From Ashinkailepas kermadecensis (Eukaryota; Arthropoda; Thecostraca; Neolepadidae), in assembly GCA_034440615.1 (NCBI GenBank), contig JAOTOM010003936.1:124001-188000 (forward strand): 64,000 nucleotides of DNA, written 5' to 3'. The notes below the pieces were generated by a model, which made no database searches, had not been told where the DNA came from, and worked only from the letters and a program-made list of their open reading frames with translations. Every line of letters starts with the position of its first letter. Position 1 is the stretch's first letter. A program made the translations under genes and the position numbers. This document shows positions 45,917 to 57,664 of this stretch, one piece after another.

Positions 45917-47051
45917 TCATGCTCCCATAGCAATCCTTTTCATTCCACAGCAGTGCTCTGGGCCGAACGCCTTCGAGCCGCTGCACAGGAAATTCAGCAG
46001 CTGCGTCACGTGTCCGTCCAGCAGGGTCGCTCCCACGTGGTTCATGTTGGAGCACTCGGCGAACAGCGGACTGCGCTCAAACTCTCGCTGCATCCGGCGG
46101 CCCACCCAGCACACGCGCCGGTTGAACTCCACCGAGCTTGGCACCATGGCGCTCCAGACGGTGACATTGGCGATGCCGGCCGTCATGCCGTACACGATGG
46201 CGTGGATGGTGCCCAGTTCGGCCATCAGGACACCCGGCTTGCCCTGGTTGGTCTCATCGCGGAATTGCGGCTCGTCGATCTTCCAGAGGACGCGCGTGGC
46301 GGCCGCCAGCCGGCGCAGGGACGGCAACAGCGCGGCCAGGTCGGCGCGGTAGCGCAACATCCAGTCGGCCGCCGACGCCGAGTCGGTGATGTCGAACCGG
46401 CGCGCGTACCACAGCCCCGAGTCGAGCACGACGAGGCGCGGACAGCGCGCCGCGCTGGCGGCGCACTCGTCCACCAGCTCGTCCACCTTGGCGCGGAACG
46501 AGCGCGACAGGTAGACGCGCCACCAGTAGTCCAGCCGCAGCCAGTCGCCCCCGCCGCGCAGACTGCAGAACGGCTTGTGCGAGGTCGGCTCGCCGTGGAA
46601 CGGTATCGGCAGCTTGAACAGCTCGAAACACCCGGCCGGCGCACGCGTGACGTTGATACTGGCGAAGTGGGCCGGGTCGTCGAGCGGTAGCTCGAAAGTC
46701 CTGTTCCAGGTCGGCAGGTGGAGCCACCTAAGGGTCCTTTTGAAGATGTTCTGCAGTCGCGAGTCGCCCACAAACGCCAGCCGGACGGGCCAGGCGGCGG
46801 ACGAGGCAGTCACGCACTCGTGCACCTCGGTCGGCGTCAGAGTACGGGCCGAACAGGTGGTCGGGACGCCCGTGTCCACCTCCCACCGCTGCCGGCTCGT
46901 GGACAGCCGGAACAGGTCGGTGCAGGTGGGCGCGGTGACGACGGCAGACGCTGCTGCTGTCACCTGTCGCCTCGACACGGAAGGTCGGCGAGAGGTGAGC
47001 AGCAGACAGGTGGTGACGACGCAGCAACAGTAGAAGGCTAACTGGAGCCAC
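45917..47051 (-). CDS. CASD1-like SGNH-fold membrane protein, terminal exon
   Basis: On the - strand a pyrimidine-rich CTCCCCTTGTTGCTCACCAG acceptor (AG at 47053-47052) opens an exon encoding about 377 residues to TGA at 45917. There is no Met before the hydrophobic segment WLQLAFYCCCVVTTCLLL, so the start is in an upstream exon. That segment is a single signal anchor (type II topology, Golgi or secretory lumen). Then come WEVDTGVPTTC, FVGDSRLQNIF (the GDS block with the candidate nucleophile Ser), Cys-rich luminal sequence, VLWKIDEPQFRDETNQGKPG and NHVGATLLDGHVTQLLNFLC (block V region). The order WEV, GDSR, VLW..P, LLDG and an H before a final Cys matches CASD1 N-terminal (sialate O-acetyltransferase) and PC-esterase families. 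The multi-pass acyltransferase half of CASD1 is absent. Odd: block V reads D-G-H rather than D-x-x-H. Substrate unknown. Confidence 0.8.
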
Positions 47052-47089
47052 CTGGTGAGCAACAAGGGGAGTTAATGGTTCGACAACTG

Positions 47090-47170
47090 TATCTTGCCCC
47101 CGGGCTGTTTGGTGCCGTGTGACTAGTGCAGTCGTGGTGCCCACAGACTCCAATAACCAACCAACCAACC
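47090..47170 (+). repeat. SINE-type 3' tail fragment
   Basis: TGACTAGTGCAGTCG, then GTGCCCACAGACTCCAATAA and CCAACCAACCAACC repeat the TGAC..GTCG hairpin and the AATAACCAACC tail of the ultra-short units and SINE family 2. The left boundary is unclear. It lies just upstream of the CASD1-like terminal exon, within its intron. Confidence 0.55.
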
Positions 47171-48229
47171 TCCGACTGGTTAATATTTAGAACGACAACG
47201 GATTGCAACAAGAATGGCAGGTTTTCGGAAGAAGAAGACAGGTTTAAGCCAGTTTCCACGATACAAAATTTATTCGATTCTGGCTACTTCATCCAAAGCA
47301 TAGAATGAAGTTCTTTTCACGGTGCCATATCACCAGTGGCGTCGCCACGAAATTCTTCCAGGGGGGGGCAAGGTCGGAAGGGGGCCTCCTGTTCCCCGAA
47401 AGGGGGCCTCCATTGTGTTAGGGTCTCATATTGTTTTCAGGCTCTTACTATGGTTCGAGAATGGGGAACATGATTTGATATTGGTGTTTTGTTTGTTCTT
47501 GGCATGGTGCATCATTTACTCAAAACGCAATAGCACTAATAATTTTCGCTGAAAACTTGGTCATACCAAGGTATAAATAAGTAATATTTGGATAAATACA
47601 TAAGTGCCAAAACAAACCAACGTCTCAATGCTTTCTCGAATCTTCCCGCTGGCCTCTAGATTGCAGCGAGCTGGCGGGGCTGGTGCTAAGCATATCTTAC
47701 AGATATCTGCCATTGATCAACCCACTTTTAAGTCCTCCAAGTCTAACTGAATATAGCTAGATTCATCACTACTGTTATTTATTCCCACCAGCTTGATGTT
47801 ATAAGCAAAGCTTGAACGATCATTTATCAGTCATAGGACGACAATTTCGCAAAGGTGACAACGAGAAGTGGATTGCATTGGTTTTCTCAGCGCCATCTTA
47901 GGAATTTGTTTATTTTGATAACATTTGGTGCTGGCTGCAAGGCAACTGCCACACGAGCTAAAATATATCCTCAGCGAATAAATTCACGGCAAGAACAAGC
48001 ATTGAACAGCAATGCATAAATGACAATGCAACAATGCAACAATGTCAGTGCATACATAATCCAAACCTTCAAATTCCACGCCGTTACGCCCATCGTTTTC
48101 GCTGTGCTGTACCGTTTTGTAAATGACTGAGAAGGTATGGAAGCTGGGAAGCTCTAATCATGCAGGCTGTAATAACAGAAAAGAAGTTTGTTGGAAGAAA
48201 ATGCATTTAAAAACATCATTCATCCCATT

Positions 48230-48585
48230 TTATATGGGGCATGGATGTTGTATTGTATGCTTGTGAGGGGTAATTTGTCCCCTCAATGTTGGTTTTGCCC
48301 CATGGGCGTATGTTTCGGAAAATTATTGAGGGACCAGTGGAGTACCTATATTTGCGTCAAGCAGGAGGGGGCAAACGGATTTGCAGGGGAGGGGGTAGGC
48401 ACCTACGCCCATTAAAAAGTCCTTGGATTTCGACCGCTATTTTGTCATTTCGAAATAATATAATTAGTCATCAACTAAATTGTCCTGTGGAGGGGCCTAA
48501 TCTACTACTATGGTTTCTGATTGGTCGGATTTCAACCCTAACTCCACCACCCAGTTCTAAGGTTTTCTTTTTGGTACCTTGATAA
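48230..48585 (+). repeat. ~345-bp dispersed repeat, copy 2
   Basis: Second copy of the repeat at 44620-44965, same orientation: TTGTATGCTTGTGAGGGG, GCCCCATGGGCGTATGTTTC and GTGGAGGGGCCTAATCTAC. Here it ends at GTTCTAAGGTTTTC without the hairpin of copy 1. The block 47789-48229 before it is AT-rich with no supported gene. Confidence 0.72.
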
Positions 48586-48619
48586 GTTACCTCACACTGC
48601 TGAAATTACACCTATACCA

Positions 48620-50655
48620 CAAAACCGGATCGGTATCCCAAAAATTCAAGCTGGAGCCCTCCAATAAAGGAGAGATTCCAACAAATAAATGTCCGGATCA
48701 GGAAAATGGCTCTGGAGCACCGAACATTTTTCTCCAGATGCCTTCAAAAATTGCGTATGGCACCGAAAAGCATGCCGGATCTCGAAAAATCGAGGTGGGA
48801 TGCAAAAACATGGCGCCAGAGGCTCGAAAAATCAGGCCGGGATTCGGACATAAAAACCCAGAAAAGATCCACAAAAAATCGCGTTGAGCACAGAAAGCTG
48901 GCGTTGGGTCCCCGGAACCACGCGCCTGGGCGCGATAAGTCGCGCTGGGACCCATAAAAATCACACAGAAGCCCCGAAATCGTACTGGGGCCCCACAAGT
49001 GTGCATCAGAAGCCCCAAATATACACAGCGGGACCCTAAGAGTACAAAGGTGCCCGAAAATACAACTAACCTTCCAAAGCGCACCGAGTCTCCCAAAAAG
49101 CGATAGGGCCTTAAAACATGCGTTGCAGCCCTAAATAAACATGCCGGGAGCTCGAAAAAAAAATACACTGCAAGCTCGCAAGGCGCACAGGGGCCATGAG
49201 AACGCACAAGGGCCTGAAAAAGAGGCTGGGCCACAAAAGACAACATGGTTCCAAAACGTACAAAACGACCGGGAGCTAAATAAACACATCAGGATCTTCG
49301 AAAACGCCCTGCCACGTAAAACATACTCGGTGCACGAAAAAGCAACAAAGCCCTAAAACGAGCAGTGTTTCGAAGATGTATTAGGCCCACAACTTCAATT
49401 TAAAATGTATTACCCACCACTTTAAAATACAAAATTTCACAATTTCAGGCATTCCAGTTCATAGCACCCGGTCGCCACGACGGCAACGTCAGTGCACGTG
49501 CACACCCATCTTTCGTATTCGGTGCATTCGCCACACTTCGTGCGATGCTACGGCCTTTGCGAGGCCTTCTGCGTTTTGCTAATTGCTGCCACATGATACA
49601 ATTGCGCCATATTTGACGTGATGGAATGCCTCGTATGGGCGTTCGCTGCGAAAAGTCGATTGATTAAATTCGATCATTAGTTTCCTACTTTCCACATTTT
49701 ATGGTAGTTATGAAATGCGGTTTCCGCTCAGGTTTGATGCACTTCATATCTTTGCTGCTATCCTCCCAGATTGACTACCGAACCGAGGCCCTGCCTCAGC
49801 ATTCTTTTTTGGACCCATTGCGTCTTTCTTGCTCTATGATTGTGTATTATGGCCCCAATCCATTTTTGTTAGGGGCCTAAAACATTTTCGAACCCCCTGC
49901 TCGTTTTATGGTTTGTTGCATTTTTGCGCACCGAGGTTTTTTTTGACGTGTCAGGGCGTTTTCGAAGACCCCGATGTGTTTATTTAGCGCCCGGTCTTTT
50001 TGTTTGTTTTGGAACCATGTTGCCTTTTGCGGCCTCAACCACTTTTTCAGGTCCTTGTGCGTTATCATGACCCCTGTGTGCCTTGAGAGCTTCCGGTATA
50101 TTTTTTAGACCTCCGGGTATGCATATTTATGGCTGCAACGTATGTGTTAAGGCCCTGTCGCTTTTTGTGAGACTCTGTGCGCTTTGGAGGGCCAGTTGTA
50201 TTTTCGGCCCCCGTTGTGCTCTTAGGATCCCGATGTGTCTATTTTGGGCTTCTGACGCACAGTTGTGGGGCCCCAGTACAATTTTGGGGCTCCGGTACGA
50301 TGTTTCTAGGTCCCAGAGAGGCTTATCGCGGCTAGGCGCGTGGTTCGGGAGACCCAACCCCAGTTTTCTGGGCTCAATACGATTTTTGTGAAGCCTTTCT
50401 GATTTTTTAAAAGTCCGAATCCCGGCCTGATTTCTCGAGCCCTTGGCGCCATGTTTTTGTATCCCACCTCGATTGTTCGAGAGATCCGGTTTGTTTTTCG
50501 ATGCCGTATGCAATTTGTGAAGGCATCTGATAATATGTTCGGTGCTCCAGAGCCATTTTTTTAACCTGGGCATTTAGTTGTTGGAATCCCTCCTTATTCT
50601 TGAGGGCTCCAGCTTGATTTTTTCGGATACCGATCCGGTGTTTGTGGTTACACTG
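48620..50655. repeat. ~2-kb inverted repeat made of ~30-bp degenerate units
   Basis: The left arm (about 48620-49365) and right arm (about 49870-50655) are inverted copies at roughly 80 percent identity; for example left GCTCTGGAGCACCGAACAT and AGGTGGGATGCAAAAACATG face right ATGTTCGGTGCTCCAGAGC and CATGTTTTTGTATCCCACCT. Within each arm the text is a chain of diverged units of about 25-35 bp with the plan (A)n, CG or GCGC, then GGGGCCCC-like boundary. The 500-bp spacer is AT-rich. No protein is encoded; frames here follow the repeats. Its centre (about 49640) differs from that of the 6.9-kb structure (about 50790), so it is an independent structure or insertion. Confidence 0.75.
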
Positions 50656-52140
50656 TGCTTACGTGTGGCCCAAGATGCCAATTTTTGAGAGCCTCGACGG
50701 GACTACCGATGGGAATTGTGGGTCCCGAGCGCGATATTTGAGGTGCCTGGTTCGAGTTTGTGGGACGCGTTGTATTTAGATGTGGCCCCAACGCGATTTT
50801 GGCGGTTCCTGTTGCAATTTCTCGGGCCTCGGAGCGAGTTTTCCGGGGCTCGCTGTATTCATTTGGAGACCCATACGCGAATTCTGGTGGACCGACGCGA
50901 ATTTTGGTGGTCCCAGCGCGATTTTTGAGGCCCCGGCACGATTCTTGGGAGCTTATCCCTCTCAGGATGGAGGGGGCATTTGCCCCTTTGATATAGCACT
51001 GCGGCCACTGAAGGAGTTTTTTTTTTGTCCCAGAGTGACATTCCGATTAAGGATTGATTTTTGGGGCAGCTGCAACTTTTGGGGCCCCGGTGCGACCTTC
51101 TGGGCCTCCAGTGTGATTTTCAAGGGCTGCGACGCGACTTTTTGAGTCCAATGTGATCTTTTGGGCCCCGACGTCATTCTCTTGGATCCCTAGCGCGAGC
51201 TATAGCGGCCTCGACACTTTTTGGGGGTCCAATGCGCTTTGGGTGCTTTTGGCGTCATTGTTGGGCCCCGAAAGTTATTATCCATGTCCGGATTGTTTTT
51301 CGTTGCTCCGGTTTCATTTGTTTTGGTCTCAATCAGACTGTTGGGGCACGGTACGACCTGTCGTGCCCCTGGCATGATTGTGGTGGTCCGGGCGTGAATT
51401 TTTGGTACCCCAGGCTCAGCATAATTTGCGGGGGCCCCGCCGGATCTTTTGGGGCCCATATTGTGATTTTAAAGTACCCAGACACGACTCCTACTATTTC
51501 TTAATGGCTTCTTGCAAATTATAGGCCTCCTGTCGCGTCTTAAGGGTCTCGTCTCATTTCCTAGAGCCTTTTTACTGGTTTTCGACGTCTCCTTGTGTGT
51601 CCTACCCTCCTCCATATTCAATGGTCCTCCTCTCCCGTCTTGGAGGGCTTCCTCTTGCATTCTGGGGACCCTTTAACAAGGCATGGGGCTTCCTCTCATC
51701 TTCGAGGGGCATTCTCTGCCAAATTAGGGGCCTCCTGCCACGCCTCGTGGGCCTCTTCCTTTATCATGACAAAGCCTTACCCGTTTTGAGGGATCTTCAA
51801 TTTTGGAAACCTCACCTCTTCCATACCTGCTACCACTCCCATCTTAAGGGCCTCCTCTCATTTCCTGGGAACTCTTTCCGGTTTTCGGGGTCTCATTTGG
51901 TCCTGGAGACCTACTCCTTCTTGAGGGACTCCTCTCGAGTCCGGCAGATGCCTCATTTCTCTTCTAGAGGCCTTCTTTTTCAAATTAGGGGCCTCCTCTC
52001 ACGTCTTGGGGCCTCCTGCTCTGCGTGTGGATTCGATCTTTACCCATCTTAGGGGTGGTCTCTTATCTCCTGGTGGACTCCTCTTCTCTTCCAGGCGCCT
52101 CCTCTGCCAAATTACTGGCAACCTTTCCTATCTTATTGGC
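50656..52140 (+). repeat. Further phrase-repeat units, single orientation
   Basis: The same kind of units continues rightward without a left-hand partner: TTTTTGGGGCCCC-type to about 51480, then GGGCCTCCTCTC / TCTTGGGG-type from 51500 to 52130. Unit spacing remains about 30-35 bp, but boundary words shift from GGGGCCC to GGGGCCTCC. No coding sequence is supported. Confidence 0.6.
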
Positions 52141-52176
52141 CTTGTCATTTCCCGGGGACCTTCTTAGCCGTCTTCA

Positions 52177-52240
52177 AGGTCCCGGGGACCTTCAGTCGCC
52201 CCGACTGAAGGTCCCGGGGACCTTCAGTCGGGTCCCCGGG
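52177..52240. repeat. GGTCCCGGGGACC palindrome cluster
   Basis: Three GGTCCCGGGGACCTTCAGTC-type copies in alternating orientation make a near-perfect hairpin around CAGTCGCCCCGACTG. It adjoins the palindrome at 52241. Confidence 0.8.
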
Positions 52241-52362
52241 ATAGCTGTGATATGCAAGGGCGTCGCCACCGGGAGGGGGGCGGCGCCCCCAGTTTCACGA
52301 CAGGGGGGGCGACTGCCCCCTGCCCCCCTCCCGGTGGCGACGCCCTTGCATATCACAGCTAT
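52241..52362. mobile_element. Perfect palindrome, 41-bp arms (foldback element)
   Basis: 52241-52281 and 52322-52362 are exact reverse complements over 41 bp (tip ATAGCTGTGATATGCAAGGG; inner end GGGAGGGGGGC), separated by 40 bp. The inner part contains GGCGTCGCCACCGGGAGGGG, resembling the CAGTGGCGTCGCCAC tips of the 6.9-kb structure. Exact identity suggests recent origin or gene conversion. Confidence 0.85.
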
Positions 52363-53430
52363 ATTCGTATCAAACCAGGATGCGCTGTTGTAAAAGTCAT
52401 ATAAGGGTAAATCAGGCATGATTATGATACACGAGCATTAGGGCAAATGGGAATTGCGGGAGCATGGTAGCCTCTGCAAGTCAAACAGAAAACAACGATA
52501 TATCCTTAAACCAGCGTGTGTGGCTCCACCAGGAATCAGGCGACTGCCCGAAAATCTGGTAACCATGGGTGTTATTTTATGAACATAATTTGAGGGGGAA
52601 GTGCCACAGGATTGATGTAGATAGAAAATGTGACTGTTTAACGCGTGTATCGGAGGCGGGGCGGGATCCGCACACCTCTCCTTTTTTACAGTATCTCATA
52701 AACGGGCGGCGATGTTGTAATGCAATCTTGCGAGTTTGCTTTTAAAAAATTGATAAGCGAATCATATGCAACAATATATCAAAGTCCGCTAAGACATATA
52801 GGAACTGCGGGGTGCCAAATCGACCGACTGAGCGGCGGCCAGCAAGCGTTCCAGGTCACAAAGGCTTCGTCGATGCGATGGAGTGGCGTGTGCGGTGAGG
52901 TAGCCGATTGCGACCTTATTTGACCCTAAAGGTCTACGGTCCTGAAATTTGAATTCAAGCGAGTTCACTACATCCGTAATCTACCCTCGAAATTGTGTGC
53001 TGATAGCTTCAGTAACTTCCGGAATCTTGGGGGCATGGGCCGACCCTCACCCCCTCCTGTGCGCGTTATGAGAGGCCCTTCGGCGGGCGTGTTAATCGAC
53101 CCTATCCTCCATTGTTTGTATGCTAGATTTAGGCCATTTAATCTGCGATTATGATACATTTGACTATGACGACAAGATGACTATACGACGACATGATGAT
53201 ATGACATACGATGACAGTTTATACGACAGAGTGGATTCGTGGGTCACCGCTCGCTGTGGGCCGCACCGGCTTGGGAGGCGGTCCCTCTCCGGAAACGAGG
53301 TCCGCACGACTCGGAGGAAACCCGCCCAGCGCCCGTGAGCATAGCAAGCAGGCCGCCGCCGGCGGCCATTCGTAAATATTTTGCTCAATCGCGGCGTGCG
53401 TAGTACACGTTCGACGTCACCACCACCAAA
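52363..53430. other. No supported gene
   Basis: AT-rich sequence with a run of ATGAC/ACGACGA steps at 53140-53225. Frames are short. Confidence 0.45.
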
Positions 53431-53820
53431 ATGGAGTACGACAGACCCAACAAACCCACTCCCCTGCGACTACAGGACGGGACCCAATACTAAGACTCCG
53501 CCCTGGACCCCCCGCCCTACACATGGCGCTCAACGTGGCATGACAGGCATGACGAGGCTCCAGGCCGGCCACAAGACTCCAAGACAAACTACAACTCCGA
53601 GGCGAAGGTCCGACGACAACGGCGACCAAGACCACCACAGCGACTACAAAACCTAGGACAATCAACACGGACAGCCGACAAGATGGAGACAAACACCGGA
53701 CAACCCCCTACCAAACATAGCCAGACAACCCCTACCAAACATAACCATACAACCCCCCCCCCCCCAGACTGACCTCCGTTCCCTGTCAGACCTAACGGCT
53801 GGTGGGAATGACTAACGGTA
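53431..53820 (+). pseudogene. Decayed open frame near the right end of the 6.9-kb structure
   Basis: From ATG 53431: MEYDRPNKPTPLRLQDGTQY, a stop, then DSALDPPPYTWRSTWHDRHD and a Lys/Arg/Gln-rich then Thr/Pro-rich segment, broken again at a C12 run (53754-53765). The run of about 125 codons with one stop is longer than chance for this composition. No domain is recognised. It could be a decayed transposon gene. Confidence 0.3.
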
Positions 53821-54239
53821 GTGATGAATCTAGCTACATTCAGTTAGACTTGGTGGACATAGAAGTGGGTTGATCAATGGGAGATATCCTTGAGATATGC
53901 AATTAGCACCAGCCCCGCCAGCTCTCTGCACTCTTGGGGCCAGCGGGAAGATTCTTCTCGTCGAGAAAGCATTAAGACATTGGTTTGTTTTGGCACTCAG
54001 GTATTTATGCACATTTTACTTATGTATGACTTGGTATTGCTGTTATCAGCGAAAAAAATTGCTATTGCCTTTTGCTTAAATGATGCACCATGCCAACAAC
54101 AAACAAGACATCAATATGAAATCATGATTCCCATTCTGGAATCATAGTAAGAGCCTAGAAAACAATAGGAGGCATTAACACAGTGGAGGCCCCCTTTCAA
54201 CATTGCCCCCACTGGAAGAATTTCGTGGCGACGCCACTG

Positions 54240-54718
54240 CCTGTCAGCCTAACGGACCCCCCTCCCCCATACCAGACCGACCCGACAAGAGACCCCGCCC
54301 AACCCTGCTGCATTATACATGAGCCCCAAATCTGGGGTGGCAAGATAAACAAGAAACCCCAGGCAGAGGCGGAGCTCTTCCAGGTACCTTGGCGGTGGCG
54401 CCCTTCCGGACATGCACCCCCACCACGACTATTCCTGTATCCGTCCCTGCGAGCAACTTATTCTCTTGGTAACATTTTTACACACTAAGCTGCTTGGCCG
54501 GTGGCTCTTTCAGGGTCAAATAAGGCTACCGACCGTAATTTGCTTCGGATGACTTTCCCCCAAAAACGCACGCAGAGGTATTTTGAAGGGTGTCAACTGC
54601 GTAGGCCATTTTCTGTCGAAACGTCAGTGAAAACACTTGCGACATCTGGTTAATTCAAGCCATACTGACTTGGGAGCGCATGTGAAGTGCCACATCCCCG
54701 CGCTAACGGTACAGCAAG
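54240..54718. other. No supported gene
   Basis: A short stretch between two transposon-like structures, C-rich at first, then AT-richer. Confidence 0.4.
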
Positions 54719-56259
54719 CCAGTAGCCGGTTTTACAGCGGATTTTGCTGTGCTGCCAGACCACTCGGTCTCCGAGATAGAGCGATCCGACATAAAATAAT
54801 GTGAAGTAAAAAATACAAGCGAATAGTAGTTCCAATGATAATATCCATATCAGGTCAGAAATATTTATCCAATCGCATGGATCGAAAACTTACCAACGAA
54901 AAATAACTTATTGCATAAACCACGACAACAAACTTCTAGCCTACGTAACCAAACGGCAACCGCACTCATCTCTAGTTCAACTAGCAGGTATCTGGCCGCG
55001 ACTTGGACCAAACGATCGTCGTTTGACAGATGGCAAATGATGTGCCCGATTGTGTCCTAAAATTCGTCATATATTCCGATCCTTAGCCGCTGATTGGCTG
55101 AATTTCTTACTTTGTGGTGCGTGCAGATCTGCGAGCCGTCACCTGTACAATACCGTCTGAGAGTTTGGTCGGTGAGGGTTGAAAGGGATTGTATATATAC
55201 AGATTTTAAAGCTATTTTAATGTCTTTTTCAGAAAAAATGACTTGCTCTGAGGCTGTGTGCTATTATTTTTAATCTGTTCCATCTATTTTTTTGTCTTGC
55301 ATCGTGGTTTATTTTTTTTAAAAGCCTATTTAGATTTCTGGCATGGGCACCAGCGGCACCAGCCATGGTCGTATACAGAGGCACCAGTGAAATATATACG
55401 GAACATTTAAAATTTCGTTGATGGTTGCCAACGAACTATTTTCGTAGGAAGATATGTGCTATGCTTCTCCATCAAGTGTAGTAGCTTTTCTTGTAACTTA
55501 TTTTTTCCTAAATGGCCTGTACAGTTTTAGATATAGCCTGCTCGTGCTCTGTACCTATGTGTAATGGGGAGGAAGGTAAACAGACAAGAGGGACCACTGT
55601 TTAATCAAGGGATGAGGCAAGTGTGACATGTGCATAGTTTACCAAGTGTGCCAAGTGCACGTAGTTTAAATTTGGGTGACTGGCCTGCCATAAGGGTGAA
55701 ATTCTTTATTAAAGCTCTGCAGACATGGCTAATTATGGCATGCAGACATGGCTAATCTTAGAAGATACATATCTGATCATTATGAAACCTCCACAAGATG
55801 ATTGAACATGTCATAATTGTGTGAGGTTTCTATTTGTGTAATCCTGTGTGATGTCAATGTCTACCATATGGAAAACAATATTATGAACATACCTTACTCA
55901 TACAAAATACTTCATGGGGGTGCATATGCCTTCTGCAGACAATTCAGCATGTGACACATATGTACCTATTAGGTTTTTATTTTTTTAGATTTCGTGCTAG
56001 GTCCAAGGGGGAAATTTGTAAAACTGAATTTCTTGCTTGCTGACATAACCGATGTCTGACATGACAAGTGCTGACATGACATGACAAGTGCTTACATGAC
56101 AGTTGAATGCCTCTCAGTGCCATTCAACTATTACAATTTATTTTAGGTATATGCCAAATTATTTGGGTTTGGACTTTTGTGATCCTGGATCAGATCAAAG
56201 GTTACCAAAGTTTTCAAAGGAGAGTTTTTATCTTACAGTCATGGAAAATTGAATAAACC

Positions 56260-56700
56260 ATGTATCCTGTCACGAGTTTTCGGCCCCACTGTTTATTTGT
56301 ATCCCCAGCACAAATTTTAAGCATCCCGACGGAAATTTTGCGGTCCCACCACCATTTTTGGGAGCTCCTGCGCGATTTTGCTTCGGGGTTAGGCGCCAGT
56401 CTTCGGGGCCCTAATGCGTGTTGTCGGGAGGCACAAGTTCTTGTGACTTCTTTTTTTCGGAGTGCGAGTTGCGTTTACGGTTCCCGTCGTGATTTTTTAG
56501 GCCCCGGTGCGTTTCTTTCGTGGCAAAAGCACGTTTTTTTTTATAGAGAGCCATACTCAATTTGTGACGCATTTGGAGTTATTTTTGGGATTCCAGAGTT
56601 AATTTCCTGGTCCTGATTGACATGTCATAGGCCGCGTTGTGCAGTGTAAATGCATATATTTTTAGGGGCCAATTTGCCGACCCCGATTAAGTTCTTCATT
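56260..56700 (+). repeat. Second, separate phrase-repeat block
   Basis: About 13 units of the same style as 49870-51480: CGAGTTTTCGGCCCCACTG, GCGGTCCCACCACCATTTTT, GTCTTCGGGGCCCTAATGCG, TTTTTTAGGCCCCGGTGCG. It shows that the phrase-repeat family is dispersed and not confined to the 6.9-kb structure. Confidence 0.6.
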
Positions 56701-57664
56701 TTGGTCTGTATTTTGTGGCCATCTTCCCCCTAAGGAAAACTTCTTAAAATATGCCCTTGCGTGTGTCATTAAATCGATATTTTGAGTTAATTTTGCAGTC
56801 CCGTTTTGGGGGCGGTGAGATAGTTTGGTCCCCTTCACGCCGCTTGGAGAGTGGGGAGAGGGCATGGCCTCCGTGTTCCTACCCTTTAGATCCGCTAGCG
56901 CGTAGACCCGATGTATTTGAAAATGCATCGTATATTTTTCATGGCAATCCATGCATGTCTAGTAAGACGGCCGTTAATACCATTTTGGCTATTATGCCAC
57001 AAGGAACGCTGAACCACCAGGTTCCGAATCGAAACTCCGATTGGTCTGGCCAGAATACTATTAGGACCATTGGAACCAATTCCATCGGGAAGCATTCAGA
57101 CCATTAGGGCCCATTAAAACCACTAGGAAAATCCCAATAGTTCCAAATGGTTTCCAATGAATTTTTTTCCAAGAATGTAGGGGGGGGTGTTCGATTCAAT
57201 CTGGAAATATGTGTTGAAAATAAGGACCTGGACCCACTCCCTTCGTGAGAGGTTTCCAGCCCTGTTGGCGACGATGCTATACCGTCTGATCGACTTGCTA
57301 CGTTATGCTACCACTTGCCAGTTGTCCGACCCTTTTTTATGCAGGGAATTTCTTGTCGAGAATGCCTTCATTTCACACCACAATTACTGAACGGAACACC
57401 ATAAACCAATAAAGAAGGAACGGTGAAGTTCTTTGATCAATTATGTGTCGTGAAATGCCGATTCAAACCATCCGCAATCGTTCAATTAATTTGAAAAAGG
57501 CATGCACAAAATGCGTGCCCGACTTCAGCAGGCGCTCTGCCTGAAACCGATATCTTACATGCGTACCAGATTTGTCGAAAGCGTACCAGAACTGGTACGA
57601 TCGTACCACGGTGGCACGTTACCACGGTGGCAACCGTGGAGGAAGAGGAGCGGTCTGAACATGT
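56701..57664. other. No supported gene
   Basis: Short frames only. The 57000-57160 segment is rich in CCATTGGAACC/AGGACCATT steps. The 57190-57265 segment is related to 35515-35600. Confidence 0.4.

Larger units (their letters stand above)
47334..54239. mobile_element. 6.9-kb structure with ~430-bp terminal inverted repeats
   Basis: The left arm 47334-47788 and right arm 53822-54239 are inverted copies. The tips are CAGTGGCGTCGCCACGAAAT and ATTTCGTGGCGACGCCACTG, exact complements. Deeper matches include TTGATCAACCCACTT-type versus AAGTGGGTTGATCAA, and GAGCTGGCGGGGCTGGTGCT versus AGCACCAGCCCCGCCAGCTC with one difference. The CAGTGGCG tip recalls hAT-type DNA transposons, but the flanking octamers (CATATCAC, CCTGTCAG) do not match. 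No transposase is readable inside; the interior holds the phrase-repeat inverted repeat, a palindrome and a decayed open frame. It is either one non-autonomous element with cargo or two facing copies. Confidence 0.65.

Noticed and set aside
45917..47065. Intronless retrogene starting at 47065
   Set aside because: The open frame starts with TTG, not ATG, and a clear polypyrimidine-CACCAG acceptor lies at 47052-47053, so it is a terminal exon with its start codon in an upstream exon.
48188..51145. Several 70-180-residue frames on both strands at 48-51 kb
   Set aside because: They mirror each other across the inverted phrase repeats and lack any domain; explained by repeat structure.
47334..54239. 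Confirmed hAT transposon
   Set aside because: The CAGTGGCG tip is suggestive, but flanking 8-mers differ and no hAT transposase is present, so the superfamily is left open.
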